A DNA stretch of 53,565 bases from an uncultured Marinoscillum sp. GTDB taxonomy: Bacteria > Bacteroidota > Bacteroidia > Cytophagales > MED-G16. Each line of letters starts with the position of its first letter. Within the stretch, counting starts at the first letter, position 1. Positions 8,184 to 16,905 of the stretch are shown here, piece by piece. The stretch is taken from the NCBI GenBank assembly GCA_902633975.1, contig CACPHX010000001.1, forward strand, positions 110,572 through 164,136, written 5' to 3'. The position numbers and the translations under genes are program-made. A model generated the notes under the pieces. It was not told the origin of the DNA and searched no databases. It saw only the letters and a list, made by a program, of their open reading frames with translations.

Positions 8184-9545
8184 ATGAAAATTATTATTGC
8201 GGGTACTGGTGAGGTTGGGTTTCACCTATCTAAGTTACTTGCACAAGAGTCTCACGACATTGTCGTTATTGATTACAGCCAAAAAGCTCTTGAGAAAGCT
8301 ACAAAAAATTTGGACGTCTCAATAATTAAAGGCGACGCAACATCTATAAAAATATTAGAGAATGCTGGAATTTCCAAAGCAGACTTATTAATCGCTGCAA
8401 CCTCTACTCAACAAGTAAATATATTATCATGTGTAATTGGTAAGAAGTTGGGTGTTAAAAAATGTATTGCAAGAATATCTAATAGTGAGCTTTTAAGGAG
8501 AAGAGACTCTTTTGACTTTAAATCGATCGGAATTGATGAGGTAATATATCCAGAAACTTTAGGCGCATCAGAAATAAAAACACTTCTAAAAGAGTCTGCC
8601 GTTTCTGATTCCTATGATTTTGATAAAGGAAAGTTAAAACTTATGGGAATTAAAATTGATGATAGATCAGACTTGAGAGATAAATCCCTAGCTGAAACAA
8701 CCTATCTTAATCCTAACACAAGTTTTACCCCTGTCTCAATAGTAAGAGATATTGAAGATAAAATCGAAAATGAAACAATTATTCCCAGATCACACAATGT
8801 CCTAAAAGAAGGAGATATTGCTTACTTTATTGCTAAGGCAGATGAGGGTGTCGACACAGTTCTATCTTTATCTGGAAGAAAAAATTTGCAGATTAAAAAT
8901 ATAATGATATTTGGAGGTTCTGATTTGGCATTTATTTCAGCTAAGCACTTGTCAAAAAAATATAATGTTAAATTGATTTGTGAGGATTTACCTAGATGTG
9001 AAAAATTTGCTGATGAATTGCCAAATGTTATGGTTTTAAATGGACTTGGAACAGACGTCGACTTTTTACGAGAAGAAGACTTGGAGTCAATGGATGCCTT
9101 CCTTGCATTGTCAAATGAGACTGAAAAAAATATTTTAGCTTCACTAGCTGCTAAAGAATCTGGTGTTAAAAAAACAATATCACAAGTTGAGAATATTGAA
9201 TTTGTACCTTTAGCTCAAAACATGGGATTAAATACTACTATCAATATTAAATATTTAACAGCAAATTTTATTGTAAATTATATCAGAGAGGGAGAATTGC
9301 TAAATTTTACCACCGTTGAAGGTTTAGATGCTGAAGTAATTGAAATTGAGGTAAAGGATGGTTCAAACGTATTATTACAACCATTAAAAAATCTAAACTT
9401 TCCAAAAGATGGTATTGTTGGAGGAGTAATAAGGAATAATGAAGCAAAAATTCCTAGGGGTGATTTTATTTTTCAAGTAGGTGATAGGGTTTTGATTGTT
9501 ACTAAGAAAGAAGGTAAGAAATCAATTGAGTCAATGTTCAAATGA
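8184..9545 (+). CDS. trkA: Trk potassium uptake regulatory protein TrkA
   Basis: A cytoplasmic NAD-binding gating subunit of the Trk K+ uptake system. It has the duplicated TrkA-N/TrkA-C (RCK) architecture: the first Rossmann unit begins IIIAGTGEVGFHLSKLL (residues 3-19, GxGxxG) with the acidic residue at the end of strand 2 in VVIDYS. The second begins near residue 236 with IMIFGGSDLAF, where the glycine motif is degenerate, as is common in the second half. Length (453) is standard. It overlaps trkH by 4 bases (ATGA), the expected operon partner. Confidence 0.95.
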   Translation: MKIIIAGTGEVGFHLSKLLAQESHDIVVIDYSQKALEKATKNLDVSIIKGDATSIKILENAGISKADLLIAATSTQQVNILSCVIGKKLGVKKCIARISNSELLRRRDSFDFKSIGIDEVIYPETLGASEIKTLLKESAVSDSYDFDKGKLKLMGIKIDDRSDLRDKSLAETTYLNPNTSFTPVSIVRDIEDKIENETIIPRSHNVLKEGDIAYFIAKADEGVDTVLSLSGRKNLQIKNIMIFGGSDLAFISAKHLSKKYNVKLICEDLPRCEKFADELPNVMVLNGLGTDVDFLREEDLESMDAFLALSNETEKNILASLAAKESGVKKTISQVENIEFVPLAQNMGLNTTINIKYLTANFIVNYIREGELLNFTTVEGLDAEVIEIEVKDGSNVLLQPLKNLNFPKDGIVGGVIRNNEAKIPRGDFIFQVGDRVLIVTKKEGKKSIESMFK

Positions 9546-10999
9546 AATTTAATTTAAATGTTATAGGTAATATAATTGGCATTCTGCTGATGATTAATGG
9601 TTTCTTGATGCTGACAGCGGTTCCTTTTGGTCTCTATTATATGGAAACTACTTGGAAAGGTATTTTGATTTCTAGTTTTATAAATTTTGTTTTTGGATTC
9701 TTACTGTATTTTAGAACAAAAGACACAATAAATAAAGAATTGAGAAGAAGGGATGGATATCTTATAGTTACATCAAGTTGGATTTTTATGTGCTGTTTTG
9801 GGATGTTACCATATATAATTACTGGTCAAATCCCAGATCTAACTAATGCATTTTTTGAAACTGTGTCAGGTTACACAACAACTGGTGCAACAATTTTGGA
9901 TGATATAGAATCTCTTGATAATTCAATTCTTTACTGGAGAAGTTTAACTCAGTGGATTGGAGGAATGGGAATAATTGTTTTAGCAGTTGCTATTCTTCCA
10001 TTCTTAGGAATTGGTGGAATGCAGTTATTTGTTGCTGAGGCGCCCGTATTCTCTCTTGACAAATTACAACCAAGAATAAAGGAGACGGCTCAAAGACTAT
10101 GGTTAATTTACATATCTTTTACCATTTTACTCTTTTTCATATTATGGGCTGAGGGAATGGAAATTTTTGATGCTATTAACCACGCTATGACCACTTTTGC
10201 AACTGGTGGATTCTCAACAAAAAATGCAAGTATTGGTTATTTTGAATCTCCTTTAATTCAATATACGATAATTTTATTCATGTTTATATCTGCTACAAAC
10301 TTCACATTAACATATTTTGCCATAAAATTAGACTTTAGTAAAATTATTAAAAATGAGGAGTTCAACATATACTTCTTATTTATTACTTTTCTTACACTTA
10401 TCTTATTTTCAACATTGTATGTGATTGATAGTTCATATGCTGAGGAAACTTTTAGAAGTGCTTTTTTTAATATTGTCTCAATAGTTACAACAACAGGTTT
10501 TACAACTGCTGACTTTACAGGATGGAATGATTTTATAACAATTTTATTTTTTATTTTAATGTTTTTTGGAGCTTGTGCAGGATCAACATCAGGTGGGATA
10601 AAACTGGTAAGACATGTCGTTTTATTAAAAAATAGTTATAATGAAATTAAGAGGCAGTTACATCAATCTGGTGTATTTACTTTGAAATTTAACAACAGAA
10701 AAGTTCCAAATGAGGTAATATCAAATATTCTCGCTTTTATGATGCTTTATGTTGTTATTTTTTCATTTGGTTCAGTCATAATGGCTTTTATTGGTGTTGA
10801 TTTTGAGACGGCTATTGGTTCAGTTGCTGCTACACTTGGTAACGTCGGTCCTGGAATTGGAGACGTTGGACCCTCGGGGACATATAACTCCATACCAGTT
10901 GCAGGTAAATGGTTTTTGTCTTTATTGATGTTTATTGGTAGATTGGAGCTCTTTACTTTTTTAATGATAATAACTCCAATTTTTTGGACAAGTAGATAA
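9542..10999 (+). CDS. trkH: Trk potassium uptake channel subunit TrkH
   Basis: An integral membrane K+-translocating subunit (485 aa) of the SKT superfamily. The four selectivity-filter loops are visible in order: TTTGATILDDIE, FATGGFSTKN, TTTGFTTADF and NVGPGIGDVG. Each supplies the conserved filter glycine after a pore helix, with the expected pairs of transmembrane helices around them. It is coupled to trkA by a 4-base overlap, and its stop overlaps the lgt start as TAATG. Confidence 0.95.
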   Translation: MKFNLNVIGNIIGILLMINGFLMLTAVPFGLYYMETTWKGILISSFINFVFGFLLYFRTKDTINKELRRRDGYLIVTSSWIFMCCFGMLPYIITGQIPDLTNAFFETVSGYTTTGATILDDIESLDNSILYWRSLTQWIGGMGIIVLAVAILPFLGIGGMQLFVAEAPVFSLDKLQPRIKETAQRLWLIYISFTILLFFILWAEGMEIFDAINHAMTTFATGGFSTKNASIGYFESPLIQYTIILFMFISATNFTLTYFAIKLDFSKIIKNEEFNIYFLFITFLTLILFSTLYVIDSSYAEETFRSAFFNIVSIVTTTGFTTADFTGWNDFITILFFILMFFGACAGSTSGGIKLVRHVVLLKNSYNEIKRQLHQSGVFTLKFNNRKVPNEVISNILAFMMLYVVIFSFGSVIMAFIGVDFETAIGSVAATLGNVGPGIGDVGPSGTYNSIPVAGKWFLSLLMFIGRLELFTFLMIITPIFWTSR

Positions 11000-12072
11000 T
11001 GGATTTATATTATATTATTTGGAATGCTAACCCGGAAATTATTTCAGGACTTCCACCTAGATGGTATGGTGTTTTATTTGCATTAGGTTTTCTTTTGGGG
11101 AGTTATATAATGAGCTGGATATACAGGTTAGACAAAAGGGATCCTAATGAAGTCGACAGACTTACTCTTTACATGGTTATTTCTACAATTGTTGGTGCAA
11201 GGATAGGTCATTGTTTATTTTATGATCCTGTATACTATTTATCAAATCCTTTAAAAATACTTTATGTGTGGGAAGGAGGTTTAGCAAGTCATGGAGCAGC
11301 AATATCAATCATAATAGGTATGATAATATACTCTAGAAAAGTGAACGAAAATTTCTATTGGGTTATGGATAGAATTGTAATTGTTGTCTGTCTTGCTGGA
11401 GCATTCATTAGAACTGGAAATTTTATGAATTCTGAAATTTTAGGTTTACCAACAGGTACGGATAATGGTGTTGTTTTTGTTAGAGGTGTCAATGATATTT
11501 TATCCTACAGATTTGATGGAAGAGTTGATCGAATTTCTTTTCAAAGTCGTGATGAAGAATTTTCTGAAAACGGTGTTCCTATTACAATTAAAATTAAATA
11601 TCAAGATGATCTTGTAATTGACGAGGAGTTCGAAAATAATTTCTATTCGTCGAGTATTAAAAGTTTTATGACTGGTTATGAGGGTATAAGAAAACATATC
11701 TATGAGGAGGAGGGAAAAGATTTAGATTATAAAATTTTTAAAAATAAAAATGTCTACTACGCAGAAATTTATACCCAAGGTATACCAAGACATCCTGCGC
11801 AGCTATATGAGGCGTTTTATTGTTTATTACTTTTTATAGGATTATTATCTTTATGGTACTTCAAGAGAAACAGCTTAAACGATGGTTTTATTTTTTCAAT
11901 TTTTATGATAGTATTATGGTCTCTACGAATTATAGACGAGCTCTTTAAAGAAAACCAAGTAACTTGGGAGGATGACATACCATTTAACATGGGTCAGTGG
12001 TTAAGTATTCCTATGATTATTTTGGGTATTTATATTTTTATCAAAACTTTTCCAAGTAAAAAATCTATATAA
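10999..12072 (+). CDS. lgt: Phosphatidylglycerol--prolipoprotein diacylglyceryl transferase
   Basis: This inner-membrane enzyme attaches diacylglycerol to the lipobox cysteine, the first step in lipoprotein maturation. Recognisable elements are RWYGVLFALG (21-30), GGLASHGA with its conserved histidine (H98), the RTGNFMNSEILG signature (138-149) and RHPAQLYEA (264-272). At 357 residues it is longer than the ~270-290 of classic Lgt. The excess is a hydrophilic segment (about 160-255) between the last two motifs, probably enlarging the periplasmic arm domain. Many lipoproteins are encoded nearby, all depending on this enzyme. Confidence 0.95.
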   Translation: MDLYYIIWNANPEIISGLPPRWYGVLFALGFLLGSYIMSWIYRLDKRDPNEVDRLTLYMVISTIVGARIGHCLFYDPVYYLSNPLKILYVWEGGLASHGAAISIIIGMIIYSRKVNENFYWVMDRIVIVVCLAGAFIRTGNFMNSEILGLPTGTDNGVVFVRGVNDILSYRFDGRVDRISFQSRDEEFSENGVPITIKIKYQDDLVIDEEFENNFYSSSIKSFMTGYEGIRKHIYEEEGKDLDYKIFKNKNVYYAEIYTQGIPRHPAQLYEAFYCLLLFIGLLSLWYFKRNSLNDGFIFSIFMIVLWSLRIIDELFKENQVTWEDDIPFNMGQWLSIPMIILGIYIFIKTFPSKKSI

Positions 12073-12105
12073 CTCTTATAGCAAACCTATCGTTTACTTA
12101 TAGTC

Positions 12106-13206
12106 GTGAAAGGAGTAATATTTAAAAAGTTAATTGGTTTAGTTAAAAATCTCAATATAAAAAATTTTGAAGATCTTTTAAAAATTTATCAGCAGCTACT
12201 GCTAATTACTTCAGGAGATTTTAATAAGACCATATCTATAATGACAGAGTTAGATAGGAAACATAATTTTACACCTGAAAATTATGGAATTGGAGATTTT
12301 ATAGAGGACTTAAAGAAAAAGGGATATATAAAAGAAAACTCCAATGATCAGAAAATCAAAATAACAAAAAAGTCTGAACTTGAGTTAAGACATTCTGCTC
12401 TTGATGAAATTTTTGGAAAATTGAAAAAGGATAGATCAGGTAGCCACCAAACAAATTCTTTTGGTTCTAGTTTAGATTTTGATTCATCGACAAAGCCATA
12501 CGAGTTTGGTGATAACATAGAAAATATTGCTTTTAATGAATCAATAAAGAATGCTCAGAAAAATTATGGAATTGAAAACTTTCAACTTTCTGAGAATGAT
12601 CTTGAAACCTATGAGACCGACCAAAAATCACAAACCTCAACCGTATTATTGATAGATATAAGTCATTCGATGATTTTGTATGGTGAAGATAGGATAACTC
12701 CAGCAAAAAAAGTTGCTATGGCATTATCTGAAATGATTATGAGAAAATATAAAAAAGACACATTGGATGTAGTAGTATTTGGAAATGATGCCTGGGAAGT
12801 TAAGATTAAAGATATTCCTTATCTCAGTGTTGGACCTTATCATACTAACACAATTGCTGGTTTAGAATTGGCTATGGATCTTCTGAGGAGAAGAAAAAAT
12901 AAGAATAAGCAAATTTTTATGATTACAGACGGGAAGCCAACTTGCATGAAAGTAGGAATTAATTATTATAAAAATGCTTTTGGGCTAGACCCTAAAATAT
13001 TAAATAAGACTTATAACTTAGCTGCAGTATGTAAAAAAAATGGAATCAGAATAAATACTTTTATGATTGCCTCAGATCCTTATCTAATGGAATTCGTAGA
13101 AAAGTTTACAGAAATTAATGACGGTTCAGCTTATTTTGCTGATCTAAAAAATCTTGGGTCAATGATTTTCAAAGATTATAATAGAAATAAAGTTAAAAGG
13201 TACTAG
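12106..13206 (+). CDS. VWA-domain protein paired with a MoxR-like ATPase
   Basis: A 366-residue soluble protein with a C-terminal von Willebrand factor A domain (about 178-360). The metal-ion-dependent adhesion site is complete: DISHS (184-188), a threonine in HTNT (247 or 249) and the aspartate of ITDGK (D275). The N-terminal ~170 residues are helical and charged and lack a signal peptide. It starts with GTG (12106), which fits the family N-terminus; no closer ATG gives a sensible protein. One base separates its stop from the next gene, an AAA+ ATPase, so the two probably form a MoxR/VWA chaperone-type complex. The client is unknown. Confidence 0.85.
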   Translation: MKGVIFKKLIGLVKNLNIKNFEDLLKIYQQLLLITSGDFNKTISIMTELDRKHNFTPENYGIGDFIEDLKKKGYIKENSNDQKIKITKKSELELRHSALDEIFGKLKKDRSGSHQTNSFGSSLDFDSSTKPYEFGDNIENIAFNESIKNAQKNYGIENFQLSENDLETYETDQKSQTSTVLLIDISHSMILYGEDRITPAKKVAMALSEMIMRKYKKDTLDVVVFGNDAWEVKIKDIPYLSVGPYHTNTIAGLELAMDLLRRRKNKNKQIFMITDGKPTCMKVGINYYKNAFGLDPKILNKTYNLAAVCKKNGIRINTFMIASDPYLMEFVEKFTEINDGSAYFADLKNLGSMIFKDYNRNKVKRY

Positions 13207-13207
13207 T

Positions 13208-14674
13208 ATGGAACCAAATAAATTAAAAACAATAGCAGACTTGAAATCATGTGGTTGGGAGTCTAAAACCGTTAAAGATGAATTAAGGGATAACCTTATA
13301 AATTCAAAAAAAAATAAAATTGATATCTTTTCTGACATTCATGGGTATAATGAAACAGTAATTCCAGATCTTGAAAGGGCTATTCTTTCTAAGCATGACA
13401 TTAATTTCCTAGGATTAAGAGGACAAGCTAAAACTAAGATTGCAAGAAATTTAGTTGAATTATTAGATGAATATATTCCAATTGTTTCCGGATCTGTCCT
13501 AAACGATGACCCGTTTAACCCAATTTCTTTTTACGCTAAGGATTTAATTAATGAAAAAGGTGATTCAACTCCTATATCATGGATTCATAGAGACAGGAGA
13601 TTTACTGAAAAGCTAGCCACACCTGATGTAACAGTTCCTGATTTAATTGGAGATGTTGATCCCATAAAGGCTGCTAACCTAAAGTTATCTTTTTCAGATT
13701 ATAAAGTAATTAATTATGGTCTTGTTCCAAGATCCAATAGGTGTATATTTGTTATTAATGAAATTCCTGATCTTCAACCAAGAATTCAGGTATCATTATT
13801 CAACATCCTTCAAGAAAACGACGTTCAGATTAGAGGTTTTAATTTTAGGATGCCTCTGGATATTCAATTTATTTTTACAGCTAATCCTGAAGATTACACT
13901 AATAGAGGTAATATAGTTACTCCTCTAAAGGATAGAATTGGAAGTCAGATACTAACGCATTATCCCAAATCAATTGAAGTTTCAAGAAAAATAACAGACC
14001 AAGAAAATCGATCATCATCTGTTGCAAAAGAAAGTATACATGTCCCGGAGCTTGCTAAAGATCTTATCGAACAGTTGGCCTTCGAGGCAAGAGATTATGA
14101 ATTTGTTGACACTAAGAGTGGTGTTTCTGCAAGATTAACAATTTCTGCATATGAGTATATGTTAGCATCTGCAGAGAGAAGAATGTATCAAGAAGGAAAA
14201 GATTTTACAACAGTTAGGGTATCAGATTTTCTTTCAATTATACCGGCGGTTAACGGTAAATTAGAACTCGTATATGAAGGTGAGCAAGAGGGATCTTATA
14301 TTGTTGTTTTAAATTTAATAGGAAAGACTATAAAGACAATGTTTAATAAAATATTTCCAGTTGTTGATAAGAAAAAATCAAAAGAAAATCACTATGCGGA
14401 AGTACTTTCTTGGTTTGAAAAAAATAAGTTGGAGCTGGAGAATAATATAACAGATTCAAAATATTCAGAATCGCTTTATTCTGTAAATGGTCTTGACAGT
14501 TTAGTTAAAAAACATATTAAAACGATTCATGATAATGAAAAAGAATTTTACATGGAATTTATTCTTCATGGGATTTCTGAGAATAGTTTGATTTCGAAAA
14601 AATATACCTCAACAAGTGTTGATTTTAAAGACTTAATCTCTGACATATTCAAAGGTCAACAAGATATAAAGTAG
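13208..14674 (+). CDS. MoxR/BchI-like AAA+ ATPase
   Basis: A 488-residue ATPase of the magnesium-chelatase/MoxR clade. Walker A is GLRGQAKT (69-76), where the usual GKS/T context is GQAKT, and Walker B is FVINEIPDL (N184, E185) with N instead of the first D. A FTANPEDYTNRG segment (sensor 1 region) and PLKDRIGSQI (arginine finger region) follow. Because the rest of the fold is intact, I regard these as clade-specific variants, not decay. It follows the VWA gene at one base; ATP-driven remodelling of a complex with that protein is the usual model for such pairs. It converges with the barrel gene, 1 base apart. Confidence 0.85.
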   Translation: MEPNKLKTIADLKSCGWESKTVKDELRDNLINSKKNKIDIFSDIHGYNETVIPDLERAILSKHDINFLGLRGQAKTKIARNLVELLDEYIPIVSGSVLNDDPFNPISFYAKDLINEKGDSTPISWIHRDRRFTEKLATPDVTVPDLIGDVDPIKAANLKLSFSDYKVINYGLVPRSNRCIFVINEIPDLQPRIQVSLFNILQENDVQIRGFNFRMPLDIQFIFTANPEDYTNRGNIVTPLKDRIGSQILTHYPKSIEVSRKITDQENRSSSVAKESIHVPELAKDLIEQLAFEARDYEFVDTKSGVSARLTISAYEYMLASAERRMYQEGKDFTTVRVSDFLSIIPAVNGKLELVYEGEQEGSYIVVLNLIGKTIKTMFNKIFPVVDKKKSKENHYAEVLSWFEKNKLELENNITDSKYSESLYSVNGLDSLVKKHIKTIHDNEKEFYMEFILHGISENSLISKKYTSTSVDFKDLISDIFKGQQDIK

Positions 14675-14675
14675 G

Positions 14676-15239
14676 TTATCGTGATTGAGGAAAACAACCA
14701 CAAGGTCTCTCTTTAAAAGAGTATCCAATACCAATCTCAAAAGTGTTACCGATATTATTCCCTATCGCCATCTTTGCATAGACTTTTAATTTTTTATTAG
14801 AAATACCCAAAGTTGGTTTAATTATAGCTTCACTAGCATTATTGAACTTTTCAAGACCAAATCCAATTCCCAAAAATGGGGACAACTCATAGTCAAAAAA
14901 ATAGTAGTACGCATTTATAGTTATTGGTATTATATATTTATTAGCATTTTGATTCTTATCATTTAAGAATGTAGCTAAAAATCCTGTTTCTAATGAAATT
15001 TCATATTTTGCTTTTTGGTCAATTGTATAAATAACTTCTCCAACCATTCCAACTCCTTGATCGAACTTATGCAAATTTTCATTCTCAGAATTTGTACCTA
15101 TTTTAAATTTGGTCAGAGCAGATAATGATATTCTTAATGGATTGTAATATTTATTTTGTTTGTTTTTAGAATAGGAAAGTGTTGGCAAAAAAATTAATAT
15201 TATTAAAATTAGCTTTAAATTTTTTATGTGAGATAACAT
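14676..15239 (-). CDS. Secreted outer-membrane beta-barrel-like protein, function unknown
   Basis: With the ATG at 15239 the protein is 187 residues and begins with a clear signal peptide (MLSHIKNLKLILIILIFLPT, ending near LSYS). An upstream in-frame ATG at 15383 would extend it, but would bury the signal peptide and run into the neighbouring gene. The mature part alternates short beta strands with turns (GFLATFL, IPITINAYYYF, SPFLGIGFGLEKF, FEIGIGYSF), as in small porin-like or OmpA-barrel proteins, and ends in a Cys-containing tail rather than a terminal aromatic. No family name is certain. It is divergent from the amidohydrolase with only 40 bases between starts. Confidence 0.65.
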   Translation of the reverse strand: MLSHIKNLKLILIILIFLPTLSYSKNKQNKYYNPLRISLSALTKFKIGTNSENENLHKFDQGVGMVGEVIYTIDQKAKYEISLETGFLATFLNDKNQNANKYIIPITINAYYYFFDYELSPFLGIGFGLEKFNNASEAIIKPTLGISNKKLKVYAKMAIGNNIGNTFEIGIGYSFKERPCGCFPQSR

Positions 15240-15279
15240 AAAAATTATATTATTGTTTATTGTATCAACACATAAATCT

Positions 15280-16905
15280 ATGAAAAAATACTTTTCTTTT
15301 TTATCAATACTCATATTGTTTTCTTTCTTTTCTTGTGAAAATAAGACTAGTGAACCAATAATAGTAGATTTACTCATATACAATGGAATGATCTATGATG
15401 GTTCTGGTGAGAAGCCGTATTTAGGTTCAGTCGGAATTAAAGATGATAGAATAATATATGTGGGTGAAAATACGGCTTTTGAATCTGATACAATAATTGA
15501 TGCATCAGGTTTATCGGTTTCTCCTGGATTTATTAATATGTTAAGCTGGGGATATAATACATTAATGAAAGACGGTAGAGGGTTATCTGATCTTGTTCAA
15601 GGAGTAACATTAGAAATATTCGGAGAGGGAACCTCACCTGGTCCTTATTATGATAACGGAAAATTAATATCCTTTGAGGATGCAATGGTGAAACTAGAAA
15701 AAAATGGTGTTTCACAAAATATTGCTTCATTTCTAGGTGCCGCTACAACTAGAATTTTAGAAGTTGGCTATGATAATAGAGATGCAACAGATTTGGAGAT
15801 GAAAAAAATGAGAGATATTGTTAGAAAATCAATGGAGGAAGGTGCTATGGGTATTGGTTCTTCCCTGATTTATGCGCCTGGGGACTATGCATCTACTGAG
15901 GAACTTATTGAATTATCTAAAGTTGCTTCAAAATATGGTGGCATGTACATTTCTCACATGAGAAACGAGGGTAACACACTCCTAGAAGCTTTAGATGAGT
16001 TTATTAGAATTGCTAAAGAGGCTGATATATCAGCGGAAATATATCATCTTAAAGCTTCAAGAGAACCAAATTGGGAAAAGTTAGATAAAGTTATAGAAAT
16101 TGTAGAGGAGGCTAGAGATCAGGGTTTAAAAATTACAGCAGATATATATACATATAATGCAAGTTCTACAGGTTTGACAGGAGTAATCCCAACCTGGGTA
16201 CAAGAAGGGGGACATGATGCATGGATTAAGAGAATGAAAGATCCATCCGTAAGACCCAGATTACTTCAAGATATCAGAGATGAACTTTCAGAACAACCAC
16301 CCGAAAAAATTCTAATGGTTGGTTTTCAGACCCCAGACATGTCAAAAAAATATTTAGCTAAAACTGTTGCTGAGGCAGCTCAGATGAGAGGTCAATCTCC
16401 AGAAGAAGCAATTGTTGATATGGTAATAGAAGATAATCACAGAATACAGTGTATTTATTTTAGTATGTCTGAAGAAAATATTAGAAAAAAAATACAACTT
16501 CCTTGGGTATCTTTTTGTTCTGATGCTGGAATTTACAGTGATATCTCTAAAAGTTTTAGAACTCATCCAAGAGCATTTGGAAGCTTTACGAGGGTCCTAG
16601 GTAAATATTCTAGAGATGAAAAACTTTTTCCTTTAGAAGAGGGAATAAGAAGGTTAACAAGCTTTCCAGCGTCTAATTTAAATTTGAAAGATAGGGGTAT
16701 GCTAAAAAATAATTATTTTGCTGACATAGTAATTTTTGATTCTGAAAAAGTAAATGACAACGCTACTTTTGAAGATCCGTTGCAATTTTCTGATGGAGTT
16801 GATCATGTTATAGTGAATGGAACACCTGTTCTTTTAAATGGGCAACACACAAATAAATTTTCAGGTAGATTTGTGAGAGGCCCTGGTTACTCAAAAGAAG
16901 ATTAA
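15280..16905 (+). CDS. Amidohydrolase-superfamily lipoprotein, N-acyl-D-amino-acid deacylase-like
   Basis: A 541-residue lipoprotein (lipobox SFFSC, C19) of the amidohydrolase superfamily, closest to D-aminoacylase-type enzymes that hydrolyse N-acyl-D-amino acids or related amides. Support comes from the N-terminal strand set (DLLIYNGMIYDGSG), GSSLIYAPG, YISHMRNEG, IYHLKAS, the acid in SFCSDAG and the C-terminal HPRAFGSF. The canonical metal-binding HxH after PGF is absent: residues 82-90 read PGFINMLSW. I believe a Bacteroidota subgroup shares this change, so activity may use a single metal or a different substrate. ATG 15280 is chosen because it starts the signal peptide. Its 3' end overlaps the sulfatase by 4 bases. 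Confidence 0.82.
   Translation: MKKYFSFLSILILFSFFSCENKTSEPIIVDLLIYNGMIYDGSGEKPYLGSVGIKDDRIIYVGENTAFESDTIIDASGLSVSPGFINMLSWGYNTLMKDGRGLSDLVQGVTLEIFGEGTSPGPYYDNGKLISFEDAMVKLEKNGVSQNIASFLGAATTRILEVGYDNRDATDLEMKKMRDIVRKSMEEGAMGIGSSLIYAPGDYASTEELIELSKVASKYGGMYISHMRNEGNTLLEALDEFIRIAKEADISAEIYHLKASREPNWEKLDKVIEIVEEARDQGLKITADIYTYNASSTGLTGVIPTWVQEGGHDAWIKRMKDPSVRPRLLQDIRDELSEQPPEKILMVGFQTPDMSKKYLAKTVAEAAQMRGQSPEEAIVDMVIEDNHRIQCIYFSMSEENIRKKIQLPWVSFCSDAGIYSDISKSFRTHPRAFGSFTRVLGKYSRDEKLFPLEEGIRRLTSFPASNLNLKDRGMLKNNYFADIVIFDSEKVNDNATFEDPLQFSDGVDHVIVNGTPVLLNGQHTNKFSGRFVRGPGYSKED

Noticed and set aside
13208..14674. Degenerate ATPase or pseudogene because of the altered Walker motifs
   Set aside because: The frame is intact over 488 codons, other AAA+ motifs are present and it is coupled to a VWA gene with a complete MIDAS; the changes look clade-specific.
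15240..15383. N-terminal extension of the beta-barrel gene to an upstream ATG
   Set aside because: It would place 48 hydrophilic residues before a clear signal peptide and overlap the start of the divergent amidohydrolase.
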